Shown: positions 19,056 through 27,946 of the stretch, in pieces | How positions within the stretch are numbered: the first letter of the stretch is position 1 | How the letters are laid out: each line of letters begins with the position of its first letter | DNA from: JASHPR01 sp963729365 | GTDB lineage: Bacteria; Actinomycetota; Actinomycetes; Streptosporangiales; Streptosporangiaceae | Reading direction: 5' to 3' | Assembly (NCBI GenBank): GCA_963729365.1 | Contig: CAVSNQ010000022.1 | Coordinates: forward strand, 930,001-994,000 | DNA length: 64,000 nucleotides | Notes under the pieces: model-generated | What the model was told of the DNA's origin: nothing | The model's input: only the letters and a program-made list of their open reading frames with translations | Databases searched by the model: none | Position numbers and translations under genes: made by a program

Positions 19056-20162
19056 TCAGGCCGCGGTCGCCGGGGCCAGGGGCAGCCCGCGGCCGTCGTT
19101 CAGGGGCGCGGGTTCGTTGAACGGCGCGGCACCGGGCACCAGCTCGCGGCGCACGTAGTACTCCTGGTCCCTGAGCTGGCGCAGGATGGCGGGGATGATT
19201 TCCCGGTAGGCCGCCCATATCGACGGGTACACGGGCGCGCAGTCGCGGGAGATCTCCTCGTGCAGCTCCGGCAGGCGGTAGTAGGGGACCATCGGGAACA
19301 TGTGGTGCTCGACGTGGTAGTTCATGTTCCAGTACAGGAACCGGTTGACCGCGCACATCTTCACGGTGCGGGTGTTGAGCCGGTGGTCGAGCACGTTCTC
19401 GCCCAGGCCCGCGTGCTGAGTGAGGGCATAGACGTTGAGCAGCCATGCGCCGTACAGGCGCGGCCCGCCGATCAGCAGCACCGGCAGCCACGACCGGAAC
19501 GCGATCGCCGACGCGATGGTGACGGCATAGATGGCCAGGTCGATCCGGGCGGTCCGGTACACCTTGTGCCGCTCGGGCTCAGGGACGAAGTCCGCCTCGT
19601 CGGCGGTCAGCCGCCCGGACGCGTGCAGGAACATCAGCCGGAACGCGAGCGGCACGTCAACGAGGCCGACGAAGTTCGCCAGCAGTCTGGCCAGCCGCGC
19701 CGGGCGCATCGCGGCGATCTCCGGGTCGCGGCCCAGGACCAGGGTGTCGGTGTGGTGCCGGGCGTGGCTCCACCGCCACACCGTCGGGTCGCGCATGATC
19801 ATGAAGGAGGCGAGCTGGTAGAGGCCCTCGTCGAGCCAGCGCGTCTTGAACGCGGTCCCGTGCCCCGTCTCATGCCAGCGGGAGTCGGACGTCGAGCCGT
19901 AGAGGGTGCCGTAGGCCAGGAAGAACGGCACCGCCCACCAGCTGCCCCACAGCGCGATGCCCAGGCCGGCGAACAAGGCCATCAGGCCGAGCCAGATCGC
20001 GGTGTCCCGGATGGCCGGGTAGTCGGAGCGCCGGATCAGCTCCTTCATCCGCTTGCGCGGCACCTCGCTGCGGAACCAGTCGGCGCCGGCGAGGCCCGCG
20101 TCCACCGCCGCCTGGTTCTCCGGGCCCGCGAGGCTGTACCGCGCCAGCCGTTCCTTGCCCAT
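19056..20162 (-). CDS. Membrane fatty-acid desaturase (MocD-like)
   Basis: A 368-residue integral-membrane diiron desaturase. Three His boxes are visible: HETGHGT near residue 97, HARHHTD near 138, and HVEHHMF near 285, with hydrophobic segments between them (for example AIWLGLMALFAGLGIALW). It inserts a double bond or hydroxyl into a lipid chain using O2 and electrons from the adjacent Rieske ferredoxin. The same pairing (MocD with MocE) is known from rhizopine catabolism, but nothing else here indicates rhizopine. Start ATG 20162 has a weak ribosome site. Confidence 0.92.
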   Translation of the reverse strand: MGKERLARYSLAGPENQAAVDAGLAGADWFRSEVPRKRMKELIRRSDYPAIRDTAIWLGLMALFAGLGIALWGSWWAVPFFLAYGTLYGSTSDSRWHETGHGTAFKTRWLDEGLYQLASFMIMRDPTVWRWSHARHHTDTLVLGRDPEIAAMRPARLARLLANFVGLVDVPLAFRLMFLHASGRLTADEADFVPEPERHKVYRTARIDLAIYAVTIASAIAFRSWLPVLLIGGPRLYGAWLLNVYALTQHAGLGENVLDHRLNTRTVKMCAVNRFLYWNMNYHVEHHMFPMVPYYRLPELHEEISRDCAPVYPSIWAAYREIIPAILRQLRDQEYYVRRELVPGAAPFNEPAPLNDGRGLPLAPATAA

Positions 20163-20280
20163 GTCCCGACACCTCTCCCGCCCGCCGTCGCCGTGGCGCG
20201 GAAGTTCCCTTATTTCCAGTCTTTCAGGGACTAGACCGCCTGACCAGGCCGAACAGTGCCGGGCTCGCTCGGGAGTCCCG

Positions 20281-22473
20281 TTACTCCTGGTGCTTCAGCG
20301 TGACGGTGACCGTGCGTACGGCGGGTCCGAGCGTGACGGTGCCGGTGGCCTCGCTGACCGCGCCGGCGCTGGCGGAGGCGATGTTGCCGACAAACGCGGG
20401 CAGCTGGAACAGCACGTCTCCGGCGGGCGGCTGGCCGGTCAGGGTCAGCGTCACGGCGGCGCCGCTGGTCCGGATGGTCAGCCCGAGGTGATGGCCGCCG
20501 GTGGTCGGGAAGTTCGCCAGGCTGATGACCTGGCCGCCGCTGACCCAGTCATTGGGCACGCCGCGCCCGACGATGAGGCTGCCGTCGGCGCGCTGCGCCG
20601 CCAGCGAGTCGAGCAGCACCATGTTGGCGTTGGCCATCCCCCACGCGTGCGGTGACGAGCCGTTGCCGTTCTCGGGGTGCGTCCCGGTCCACGGCGAGCC
20701 GGGATTCGGGAACTGCTGGCTCTCCCACCACGAGTACGGGCCGCTCTGCCCGTTCGCGATCATGAACTCGTAGCTGAGGATGCCCTGGTCCCGGTGCGCG
20801 TTGCTGGCCAGGCCCCATTCCCCGTACCCGGCGTTGTAGGCGGTGCTGTAGTACTGGGTCGGGTACCCGCCGAAGGTGTCCGGCGGCAGCTGGCCGGCCA
20901 GCCGGGCGAAGCCGTAGTCGTATGTGGCGTCGATCAGGCTGATCCCGGGGCCGCTGAGCGGGGCTCCGAACAGGTAGCCGTCCCAGGCCCAGCGCCCGAA
21001 CAGGAACGGCGCGGCCCAGTTGGCGTCCTCCGCGTTGACGCACCGGTTATCGGTATTCGGCTCGACCATCGAGCACGGCAGGTAGTTCAGGTGGTTGGCC
21101 GAGATCGTCGCGTCGAGGGTCTTGTTCGTCGCGGTCAGCAGGCTGGCGTACTCGGACGCGGCCCACGCGGCCTGGGCGGTGTTCCCGACCTGCTGGGCGA
21201 GCCAGCGGTAAGCCGCGAGCCCCATCAGCGCCTCGTAGTTGTCGATCGTCCAGTAACCGTTCGCGTCGATGTCGCTGGTCTCCTCCATGATCCCGCCCGG
21301 CCCGGTGCGGTCGGTGGCGATCAGGTGGGCGGTGTCGGAGATGCTCGGCTCGGTCGGGCAGGCCGGGCCCTCGGTGTCGAAGTTGGCCTTGACGAAGCTC
21401 AGGTCGCCGGTCTTCAGCAGGTAGATGGCCCACACCCAGGGATACGTCCAGACCCCGTCGTCGTACTGGGTCTGGGTGCCGATCACGTAGCGGGCGCGGT
21501 CCAGCAGCGCGTGGGCGCCGGTGGTGTAGCCCTGGGTGAACAGGTTGGCCAGGATGCCGATGACGTCGTGGCTGAACTCCTTGTCATAGCCGTTGGCGCC
21601 GGTCTTCAGCTCGTCACCGGCCCGGATGATCTGGGTGTAGATGAACCCGGTCCGGTAGGCGTCGACCAGGCTCTGGTCGGGCAGCGTGAGGATCTGCGCG
21701 ATGCCGGCCAGCTGGGCGTTCCAGTACCCGCGCATGTGGGCGAAGTGCTGGTCGAAGCCGCCCGCCGCGGCGAGCGCGGCGTCCGACGGCCACGGGTAGC
21801 TGCCGCCGAAGCGGTCAGAGGCCACCACGTAGTCGTGATCCACCGTGCCCCCGGGCGGCACCGCCATCGGGGCCGACGGGTTCAGCGGGATGAGGCCGGG
21901 CGACGCTTCCGGGTCGATGGTCAGCGCGTGCGCGGTCGGGTTCGACACCGCCACCCGGCTGTAGATCGCCACGTAGGCGTGGCCCCCGATCGTGACCTCA
22001 TCGCCGAAGTTCGTGATCGAGATGCGGGCGCCGCCGGAGCGGAACGCGGTCACCAGCGCCGGGAGGTATCCGTCCGCGTTGGCCCACGTGGTCGGGGTGT
22101 CGTTGTAGACGCCGTAGCCGTAGGTCGTCCCGGTGACCGCGGCGGTTGAGCCGCTGCCGGGCCCGGCGCCGGCCGGGCTGGTGTCCACGAAGAAGCTCCC
22201 GCCCAGGCACGCGGTGACGGCCTGGGTGTTGCCGGTCCAGCCGAGCACGCTGGCGTCGCCGAACGTGCCGTAGATCGTCTGGTTGCCCGCGGGCCCGTTG
22301 GGCGCGCAGTTGTAAGGCGGGGCGGTCGCCGTCGCGGCGGTGGCCGCGCTCGCGCCGGTCGCGGCCAGCGCGAGCGCCCCGCTCACGGCCAGCGCCAGCG
22401 CTCCGGCCAGCAGGCCGGCCGCAGCTGGGCGCGCTGGCCGCCGGGATGAGTGGAACTCGCCATTGAGCCTCAT
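20281..22473 (-). CDS. Secreted glycosidase-like protein of unknown family
   Basis: A 730-residue exported protein. The first 44 residues form a long twin-Arg-containing (SSRRPARP) signal with an Ala-rich core and cleavage near ASA-ATA. The body has alternating helices rich in Trp/Tyr with motifs typical of (alpha/alpha)6 glycosidases, e.g. YDDGVWTYPWVWAIYLLKTG and TIDNYEALMGLAAYRWLAQ, and the C-terminal 100 residues look like a beta-sandwich. Acidic residues in MEETSDIDANGYWT are catalytic candidates. ATG 22473 follows GGAGGTGG. I cannot assign a GH family or a substrate. Confidence 0.75.
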   Translation of the reverse strand: MRLNGEFHSSRRPARPAAAGLLAGALALAVSGALALAATGASAATAATATAPPYNCAPNGPAGNQTIYGTFGDASVLGWTGNTQAVTACLGGSFFVDTSPAGAGPGSGSTAAVTGTTYGYGVYNDTPTTWANADGYLPALVTAFRSGGARISITNFGDEVTIGGHAYVAIYSRVAVSNPTAHALTIDPEASPGLIPLNPSAPMAVPPGGTVDHDYVVASDRFGGSYPWPSDAALAAAGGFDQHFAHMRGYWNAQLAGIAQILTLPDQSLVDAYRTGFIYTQIIRAGDELKTGANGYDKEFSHDVIGILANLFTQGYTTGAHALLDRARYVIGTQTQYDDGVWTYPWVWAIYLLKTGDLSFVKANFDTEGPACPTEPSISDTAHLIATDRTGPGGIMEETSDIDANGYWTIDNYEALMGLAAYRWLAQQVGNTAQAAWAASEYASLLTATNKTLDATISANHLNYLPCSMVEPNTDNRCVNAEDANWAAPFLFGRWAWDGYLFGAPLSGPGISLIDATYDYGFARLAGQLPPDTFGGYPTQYYSTAYNAGYGEWGLASNAHRDQGILSYEFMIANGQSGPYSWWESQQFPNPGSPWTGTHPENGNGSSPHAWGMANANMVLLDSLAAQRADGSLIVGRGVPNDWVSGGQVISLANFPTTGGHHLGLTIRTSGAAVTLTLTGQPPAGDVLFQLPAFVGNIASASAGAVSEATGTVTLGPAVRTVTVTLKHQE

Positions 22474-22524
22474 TGGCCACCTCCGCGCGGGACCAGCTAC
22501 CCGCCCGCGCGGAGGTCTAACACG

Positions 22525-24281
22525 TCAGCGCGGGTCCGGCTCGGCGGTGGCGCCCGGCCGGGCCAGGAAGTCGAAGTCGCAGCCCTGGTCGGCCTGGGTG
22601 ACGTGTTCGCTGTACAGCGCCCCGTAGCCGCGCTGGTATCTCGGCGCCGGCGGATGCCATTGCGCGCGGCGCCTGGCCAGCTCGGCATCGGCGACCTCCA
22701 GGCGCAGCGACCTGGCCGCGACGTCGAGGGTGACCAGATCGCCGGTGCGCACCAGGGCCAGCGGGCCCCCCGCGAACGACTCGGGCGCGACGTGCAGCAC
22801 GCAGGCCCCGTAGCTGGTCCCGCTCATCCGCGCGTCAGAGATCCGCACCATGTCACGCACCCCGGCGGCCAGCAGGTAGCGGGGGATCGGCAGCATCCCG
22901 TACTCCGGCATGCCCGGCCCGCCCAGCGGCCCGGTCCCCCGCAGTACCAGCACCGAGTCCGCGGTGATCTGCAGCGATGGGTCGTCGATGCGCTCCCTGA
23001 TCTGCTGGTAACTGTCGAAGACGACCGCCGGGCCGGTGTGCTTGAGCAGCCGCGGATCGGCGGCGATGTGCTTGATGACCGCCCCGTCCGGGGCGAGGTT
23101 GCCGCGCAGCACCGCCACGCCGCCCTCGGCGGACAGCGCCCGGTCCGGGGAGCGGATGACGTCCTCGTTGTGGACCGCGGCGGTGCTCAGCGCCGCACCG
23201 AGCGTCCCGCCGGTGACCGTCACCCGGTCGAGGTGCAGCGCCCCGGGGACCGTGGCCAGCTGGCCGAGCAGCGCGGGCAGCCCGCCGGCGTAATAGAAGT
23301 CCTCCATCAGGTAGGCGCCGCCCGGCCGGACGTTCGCGAGGACGGGGACGCGCCGGGCGATCGCGTCGAAGTCGTCCAGGGTGAGCGGCACGCCGCAGCG
23401 CCCGGCCATCGCGATGAGGTGGATCAGCGCGTTGGTCGAGCCGCCGAGCGCGAGCACGGTCGCGACCGCGTCCTCGAAGGCGACACGGGTCAGCACCCGG
23501 TCCGGGGTGAAGCCCTCCCAGGCCATCTCGACGGCCCGGCGGCCGCTGGCCGATGCCATCCGGTAGTGGGCGGAGTCGACCGCCGGGATCGACGCGGCAC
23601 CCGGCAGGGTCATGCCGAGCGCCTCGGCGGCCGAGGTCATGGTGGAGGCGGTGCCCATCGTCATGCAGTGCCCGGGCGACCGGGCGATCCCGCATTCGAG
23701 CTCGGTCAGCTCGCACTCCCCGATCAGCCCGGCCCGGTAGTCGTCCCAGTACTTCCACAGGTCGGTGCCGCTGCCGAGCGGCGTGCCGCGGAAATTGCCG
23801 CGCAGCATCGGCCCGGCCGGCACGAAGATCGCCGGGATGCCCGCGCTCGCGGCGCCCATCAGCAGTGCCGGGGTGGTCTTGTCGCAGCCGCCCATCAGCA
23901 CCGCGCCGTCGACCGGATACGAGCGGAGCAGCTCCTCGGTCTCCATCGAGAGCAGGTTGCGGTAGAGCATCGGGGTCGGCTTCTGGAACGTCTCGGAGAG
24001 CGTGCCGACACCAAACTCGAACGGGAACCCGCCGGCCTCCAGCACCCCGCGCCTGACCTGCTCGGCGCGCTCACGCAGGTGCATGTGGCAGGGGTTGATC
24101 TCGGCCCAGGTGTTCAGGATCGCGATGACCGGCTTGCCGAGGTGCTCCTCGGCCGCGATGCCCAGCTGGCGCATCCGCGACCGGTGACTGACGGTGCGCA
24201 GGCCGGCCTCCCGGCCGGCTCCTCGCCGCCGAACCACCGGTAGCTGCGAAGTTGCTGCGGCGTCTTCCGGCCCTTGCTCAC
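22525..24281 (-). CDS. IlvD/Edd-family sugar-acid dehydratase, apparent N-terminal frameshift
   Basis: A dehydratase with a [Fe-S] cluster, close to L-arabonate/xylonate dehydratases. Key motifs are NTWAEINPCHMHL (first cluster Cys), MGGCDKTTPALLMGAASAG (second Cys), GTASTMTSAAEALGMTLPG and SDARMSGTSYGACVLHV. The frame open from 24237 lacks the expected N-terminus. That N-terminus (SKGRKTPQQLRSYRWFGGEE) is encoded one frame over from GTG 24281, which overlaps the upstream stop as GTGA. A single-base correction between about 24190 and 24225, beside GGCCGGGAGGCCGG, would fuse them. It is the middle step of a sugar-acid route with the adjacent aldolase. Confidence 0.85.
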
Positions 24282-25222
24282 GACGTCTCCTCAGCCCGTT
24301 GCAGGTCCCATGCCGCGAGGATCTCGGCTATCTGTGCGCGCGCCGGCCCGGTGAGCAGCCGGCTGGGCGGGCGGACGGCCCGGCCGCACACGCCGAGTTG
24401 CGCCAGCGCCTCCTTGACCACGCTGACGTTGTCGGCCGACGAGTCGGCGCCGCGCAGCTCCTCGAACTGCCTGATCGTGTCCCAGATGCTCATCGCCGCG
24501 TCGAAGTCGGCGCAGCGCAGCGCGGCGAGCATGGCGGCCGGGATCGCCGGAGCCACGTTGACCAGGCCCGAGGTGAACCCGCGGGCCCCGGCCGGCCACA
24601 GCCCCGGCGCGGTCAGCTCGGCCAGGCCGGCCAGCCAGGTGAACCGGCCCGGGCCCGCGTCCCTGGCCGCGGCGGCGAAGCTGACCGGGTCGCGCACCCC
24701 GTACTTGACGCCGATGACATTCGGGCAGATCTCCCCCAGCCGGCCGATCAGCGGCCCGTCGATCCGGGCATCCCGGATATACAGCACCACCCCGGTGTCC
24801 GGGACCGCCTGCGCGATGGCCTGGTGGTAGGCCAGCCAGCCCTCAGCCGAGACGTAGGGGTGCACCGGCTGGTGGACCATCACCATGCTCGCGCCCGCGA
24901 CGGCGGCGTGCCTGGCCGCGTTGATCGCGGTGGCCGTGTCCAGGCCGACGCCGACCATGACATCGGCGTGGCCGGCCACTGTGTTGATGGCCGATTCGGT
25001 GACCCGCCGCGCCTCGTCCGGGGTCAGCGAGTAGAACTCGCCGGTATTGCCGTTGGGGGTGAGGACCGTGACCCCGCCGTCGGTGAGGCGCCTGACCACC
25101 CGGGCGTGCGCGTCCCAGTCGATATCGCCGGCGTCGTCGAACGGAGTCACCGGGATCGCGACGACCGTCGCGATGGCGCTCTTCAGCCGCTCCGCGGTAT
25201 CGGGATCAAGACTCACGAGCAT
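24278..25222 (-). CDS. DapA-superfamily lyase/dehydratase
   Basis: A 314-residue class I aldolase-fold protein. VAIPVTPFDDAGDIDWDA at the N-terminus, PNGNTGEFYSLT (phosphate/carboxylate loop) and the Schiff-base Lys in NVIGVKYGVRD identify the dihydrodipicolinate synthase superfamily. Next to an IlvD/Edd sugar-acid dehydratase and an FCD-GntR regulator, it is more likely a 2-keto-3-deoxy sugar-acid aldolase or 5-dehydro-4-deoxyglucarate dehydratase than a lysine-biosynthesis enzyme. The stop overlaps the dehydratase start (GTGA) and the start overlaps the GntR stop by 17 bases, giving a tight operon. Confidence 0.87.
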   Translation of the reverse strand: MLVSLDPDTAERLKSAIATVVAIPVTPFDDAGDIDWDAHARVVRRLTDGGVTVLTPNGNTGEFYSLTPDEARRVTESAINTVAGHADVMVGVGLDTATAINAARHAAVAGASMVMVHQPVHPYVSAEGWLAYHQAIAQAVPDTGVVLYIRDARIDGPLIGRLGEICPNVIGVKYGVRDPVSFAAAARDAGPGRFTWLAGLAELTAPGLWPAGARGFTSGLVNVAPAIPAAMLAALRCADFDAAMSIWDTIRQFEELRGADSSADNVSVVKEALAQLGVCGRAVRPPSRLLTGPARAQIAEILAAWDLQRAEETS

Positions 25223-25910
25223 CGCCTGTTCCTGGGAAGTGACGGGCGGCGAAGCTTCCGATGTGTGCGGCGAGCAGCGTGCCGGCCCGGGCGGCGTCGC
25301 CCGCGGCCGCGGCGGCCAGGATCGCGCGGTGCTCGCCCGCCTCCTGCCGCCAGGACGGCTGCTGCTGCCACGCCGCCGCCGAGACCAGCGCGGTCTGGTC
25401 CCGCAGGTCGTCCAGGACCCCGACCAGCAGCGGATTACCGCAGTCCAGGTACAGCGCGCGGTGGAACTCGCGGTTGGCCAGGCTCCGCTCGGCCTCGTCG
25501 GATGAGGTGTCGGCGCGCTCGAGTGCCGTGCGCGCGGCGTCCCAGCCGCCGCCCCGGCCCGCGGCGCGGCGCACGGCCTCGGGCTCGAGCAGCAGCCGCA
25601 TGTCGTAGATGGCGTACGCCTGCTCGCCGTCGATCACCCGTACGGCTGCGCCACGGTAGGGGCTCATCGTCACCAGGCCAGCGCCGGCCAGGGTCTTGAG
25701 CGCCTCCCGCACGGGGGTCTTGGAGACGCCGAGCGCCTGGGCGAGCTCCGCCTCGACCAGGCTCTGGCCTGGCTTCAGCTCCCCGGCCAGGATTGCGTGC
25801 TTGATCGCGTCAAGCACGGCCACGGTCCGCAGCGGGATCGCCCCGACGGACCCGGTGAGGAAGGCCCCGCTCCCGGGAGTGACGGTACCGCCCATGACTG
25901 TTCTGGTCAT
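25206..25910 (-). CDS. GntR/FCD-family transcriptional regulator
   Basis: A 234-residue regulator. Residues about 30-95 form a GntR winged helix (LDAIKHAILAGELKPGQSL, GVSKTPVREALKTL), followed by an all-helical FCD ligand domain with metal-site-like residues (DMRLLLEPEAVR, NREFHRALY, EHRAIL). I place the start at ATG 25910; an ATG at 25895 is possible, and the open frame reaches 26006 without family similarity. It leads the operon with the aldolase and dehydratase and presumably represses it until a sugar acid binds. Confidence 0.88.
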   Translation of the reverse strand: MTRTVMGGTVTPGSGAFLTGSVGAIPLRTVAVLDAIKHAILAGELKPGQSLVEAELAQALGVSKTPVREALKTLAGAGLVTMSPYRGAAVRVIDGEQAYAIYDMRLLLEPEAVRRAAGRGGGWDAARTALERADTSSDEAERSLANREFHRALYLDCGNPLLVGVLDDLRDQTALVSAAAWQQQPSWRQEAGEHRAILAAAAAGDAARAGTLLAAHIGSFAARHFPGTGDARES

Positions 25911-25961
25911 TCCTCCCGCTCGGTACCGGTTTGCTGCCACTGCCAAACCAGGTGATGTCAT

Positions 25962-25979
25962 GTATGGTATCTCATATAC
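25962..25979. promoter_or_regulatory. Possible operator GTAT-N10-ATAC upstream of the GntR gene
   Basis: GTAT (25962-25965) and ATAC (25976-25979) form a short dyad in AT-rich sequence 50 bases before the GntR start. FCD-GntR proteins often bind GTAT/ATAC-type half-sites. The arms are short, so this is tentative. Confidence 0.35.
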
Positions 25980-26080
25980 GACGCATGGTGGTAGCTTATT
26001 GGCCACGCTCTCGTAGCTGGCCAGTGGCCTAATAGCCGCAAGTACTGGTACGTGCAGATGCTCGCCCCTATCATCCAGCC

Positions 26081-26368
26081 ATGGGACCCCGCATCCCGCG
26101 CAGGCGTAAGCTTGTCCGGAAAAACAAGGATGAACTCGGAACTTCTACCCCAGGCGAAGTAAAAACGCTCAGTACCGAACAAGTCGGCGCTCCAGAGTCT
26201 TTAGCCAGAGGTCGTGACCCTCACCACCGTAAAGCGTCATCCGCGGTGACGCATCGCAGCCCGTCTCCTGACGACATGCTGATGCCGTGTTGCGGCCGGA
26301 CGTTGTCGGAGGTTTCTGCCCGGGACCAGGTCACCACCGATCCCGCGCAGGTCACCTGCCGCGGCTGA
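26081..26368 (+). CDS. Small Cys-containing protein in an AT-rich island
   Basis: A 95-residue frame from ATG 26081. The last 35 residues (SPDDMLMPCCGRTLSEV, then TTDPAQVTC) look like a small protein type I associate with actinomycetes; the CC and terminal Cys could bind a metal. The first 60 residues are Lys/Arg-rich, from DNA near 50% GC, unlike the rest of the window. The true start may be internal (ATG 26276). The region 26007-26394 holds no other gene I can support. Confidence 0.4.
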   Translation: MGPRIPRRRKLVRKNKDELGTSTPGEVKTLSTEQVGAPESLARGRDPHHRKASSAVTHRSPSPDDMLMPCCGRTLSEVSARDQVTTDPAQVTCRG

Positions 26369-26394
26369 GCCGGGCACGCCGGGGCGCGGCGCGG

Positions 26395-27831
26395 TCATGA
26401 GTCGAAGCCGAGGCCCATCCGGTCCAGCGTGCGCAGCCAGGCGTCCCTGCGACCCTCGTTGCGGTCGGCCCTGGCCAGCGAGGCACGGGTCAGCTGGATG
26501 ACGGCCGACCTGACCGGCTCGGGCGGGAACGGCAGCGGCTTGGTGCGCACCATGGCCAGCTCGGTCCGCTCGGTCTGCTCGCCGCCCAGCAGGTCAAGGA
26601 CCACGTTCGCGCCGAACCGGCTCGCGCCGACGCCCAGGCCCGTGTAGCCGGCCGCGTAGGCCAGCCGCTTGCCGTAGGCGGTGCCGTAGAACGCGCAGAA
26701 CCGGCTGCAGGTGTCGATCACGCCGCCCCAGGCGTGCGTGAACCGGACCTCTCCGGCTAGGCCAGGGAACGTGTCGAAGAAGTTCGCCGCCAGCGTGGCG
26801 AAGGTCTCGGGCCGCTGATCCTGCGCCGAGGTGATTCGTCCGCCGTTGTAGTACACCGCGTCATAGCCGCCCCACAGGATCCGGTTATCGCTGGTCAGGC
26901 GGTAGTAGTGGAACTGGTTGGCCAGGTCCGCGAGGCCCTGCCGGTGCGGCCAGCCGAGGCCGGCCAGCTGCGAGGCCGACAGCGGCTCGGTGACCAGCGC
27001 GTAGTCGTACACCGGAACCAGGTAGTGCCGGAGCCTGCGCAGCAGGGGCCGGTAGACGCCGGTGCCGAGCGCGACCCGGGCCGCGTGCACGCTGCCGCGC
27101 GGGGTGGACAGGCACAGGCCGCCCCGGCCCGCGTCGGAGATCGCCCGCACCGGGGTGTTCTCGTAAATCCGCACCCCGGACTCGATGCAGGCGCGCCGTA
27201 GCCCCCAGGCCAGCCGGGCCGGGTCGAGGATCGCGCAGCCGCCGGTGTACCAGGCGCCGCCCAGGTAGGTCGGGGAGTCAACCTCGGCCCGGACCGCGCC
27301 GGCGTCGAGCAGCACGACATCCTCGCCATACCCGGTGGCGGCCGCGGCGTCGCCGGCCAGGCCGTCCAGCTGCCATGGCGCGGTGGCCACCACGAGCTCG
27401 CCGGTGCGCTCGAACGCGCAGTCGATGCGGCGGGATTCGATCGTGGCGGCAATCCCGTCGAGGTTGGCCTGCCCCAGCCGCACCAGGTCGGGCATCTCGG
27501 TGCCGAACCTGGCCATCCCGTTGGCGATCCCGTGGGTGAGGCTGGCCGAGCAGAAGCCGCCGTTGCGGCCGGACGCGGCCCAGCCGATGGTTCGCGCTTC
27601 CAGCAGCGCGACATCGGCCGACGGGTCGCGCTCGGTCGCCATCAGCGCGGTCCACAGACCGGTGAATCCGCCGCCGATCACGGCCAGCCCGGCGCCGGTG
27701 CCGCCGGTCAGCGCGGGCGCCGCCGGGGGCGCGTCCGGGCGGTCCAGCCAGTACGGCACCGGCCGGCAGTCCGCCAGCGCCGCGGCGGCCCGCGCCGCGC
27801 CGATGCCCGCCTCCTGCCCCGTCGTCGGCAC
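26395..27831 (-). CDS. FAD-dependent amine/amino-acid oxidoreductase (DAO family)
   Basis: About 478 residues from GTG 27831, which has AAAGGAG five bases upstream. A Rossmann FAD motif lies near residue 50 (AVIGGGFTGLWTAL); ASGRNGGFCSASL, HAWGGVIDTCSRFCAFYG and YAAGYTGLGVGASRFGA match the PuuB/gamma-glutamylputrescine oxidase-like DAO group. It likely oxidises a primary or secondary amine to an aldehyde with H2O2 or a quinone. It is divergent from an Lrp regulator coupled to an omega-aminotransferase, which supports polyamine or amino-acid catabolism. Exact substrate unknown. Confidence 0.87.
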   Translation of the reverse strand: MPTTGQEAGIGAARAAAALADCRPVPYWLDRPDAPPAAPALTGGTGAGLAVIGGGFTGLWTALMATERDPSADVALLEARTIGWAASGRNGGFCSASLTHGIANGMARFGTEMPDLVRLGQANLDGIAATIESRRIDCAFERTGELVVATAPWQLDGLAGDAAAATGYGEDVVLLDAGAVRAEVDSPTYLGGAWYTGGCAILDPARLAWGLRRACIESGVRIYENTPVRAISDAGRGGLCLSTPRGSVHAARVALGTGVYRPLLRRLRHYLVPVYDYALVTEPLSASQLAGLGWPHRQGLADLANQFHYYRLTSDNRILWGGYDAVYYNGGRITSAQDQRPETFATLAANFFDTFPGLAGEVRFTHAWGGVIDTCSRFCAFYGTAYGKRLAYAAGYTGLGVGASRFGANVVLDLLGGEQTERTELAMVRTKPLPFPPEPVRSAVIQLTRASLARADRNEGRRDAWLRTLDRMGLGFDS

Positions 27832-27860
27832 CGTGCTCCTTTCCAGCCAGCACAAGTGAA

Positions 27861-27876
27861 TTAGTAGCTAAACTAA
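27861..27876. promoter_or_regulatory. Candidate Lrp/AsnC operator (TTAGT-N6-ACTAA)
   Basis: A 16-base AT-rich dyad with perfect 5-base arms between the divergent oxidoreductase and Lrp genes. It resembles the 15-base Lrp-type site in size and base content, and lies 20 bases upstream of a good -35 box. Confidence 0.45.
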
Positions 27877-27895
27877 CCTGTTACTGCGGAATCAG

Positions 27896-27923
27896 TTGAC
27901 AGGGGCGGCGAACGTGACAGGAT
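27896..27923 (+). promoter_or_regulatory. Sigma-70-like promoter for the Lrp-aminotransferase operon
   Basis: TTGACA (27896-27901), a 16-base spacer and CAGGAT (27918-27923) match the actinomycete housekeeping consensus TTGAC/TAGGAT closely. Transcription would start near 27930, just before the GGAGGGAG ribosome site at 27932-27939 and ATG 27947. Confidence 0.5.
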
Positions 27924-27946
27924 TGCCATGCGGAGGGAGCAATCGC

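Noticed and set aside
24194..25699. 501-codon plus-strand frame over the sugar-acid operon
   Set aside because: Opposite strand to three solid genes and rich in Arg/Pro/Gly runs.
25958..26182. 74-codon minus-strand frame in the AT-rich island
   Set aside because: Antisense, no ribosome site, odd composition; the AT-rich DNA alone explains the open frame.
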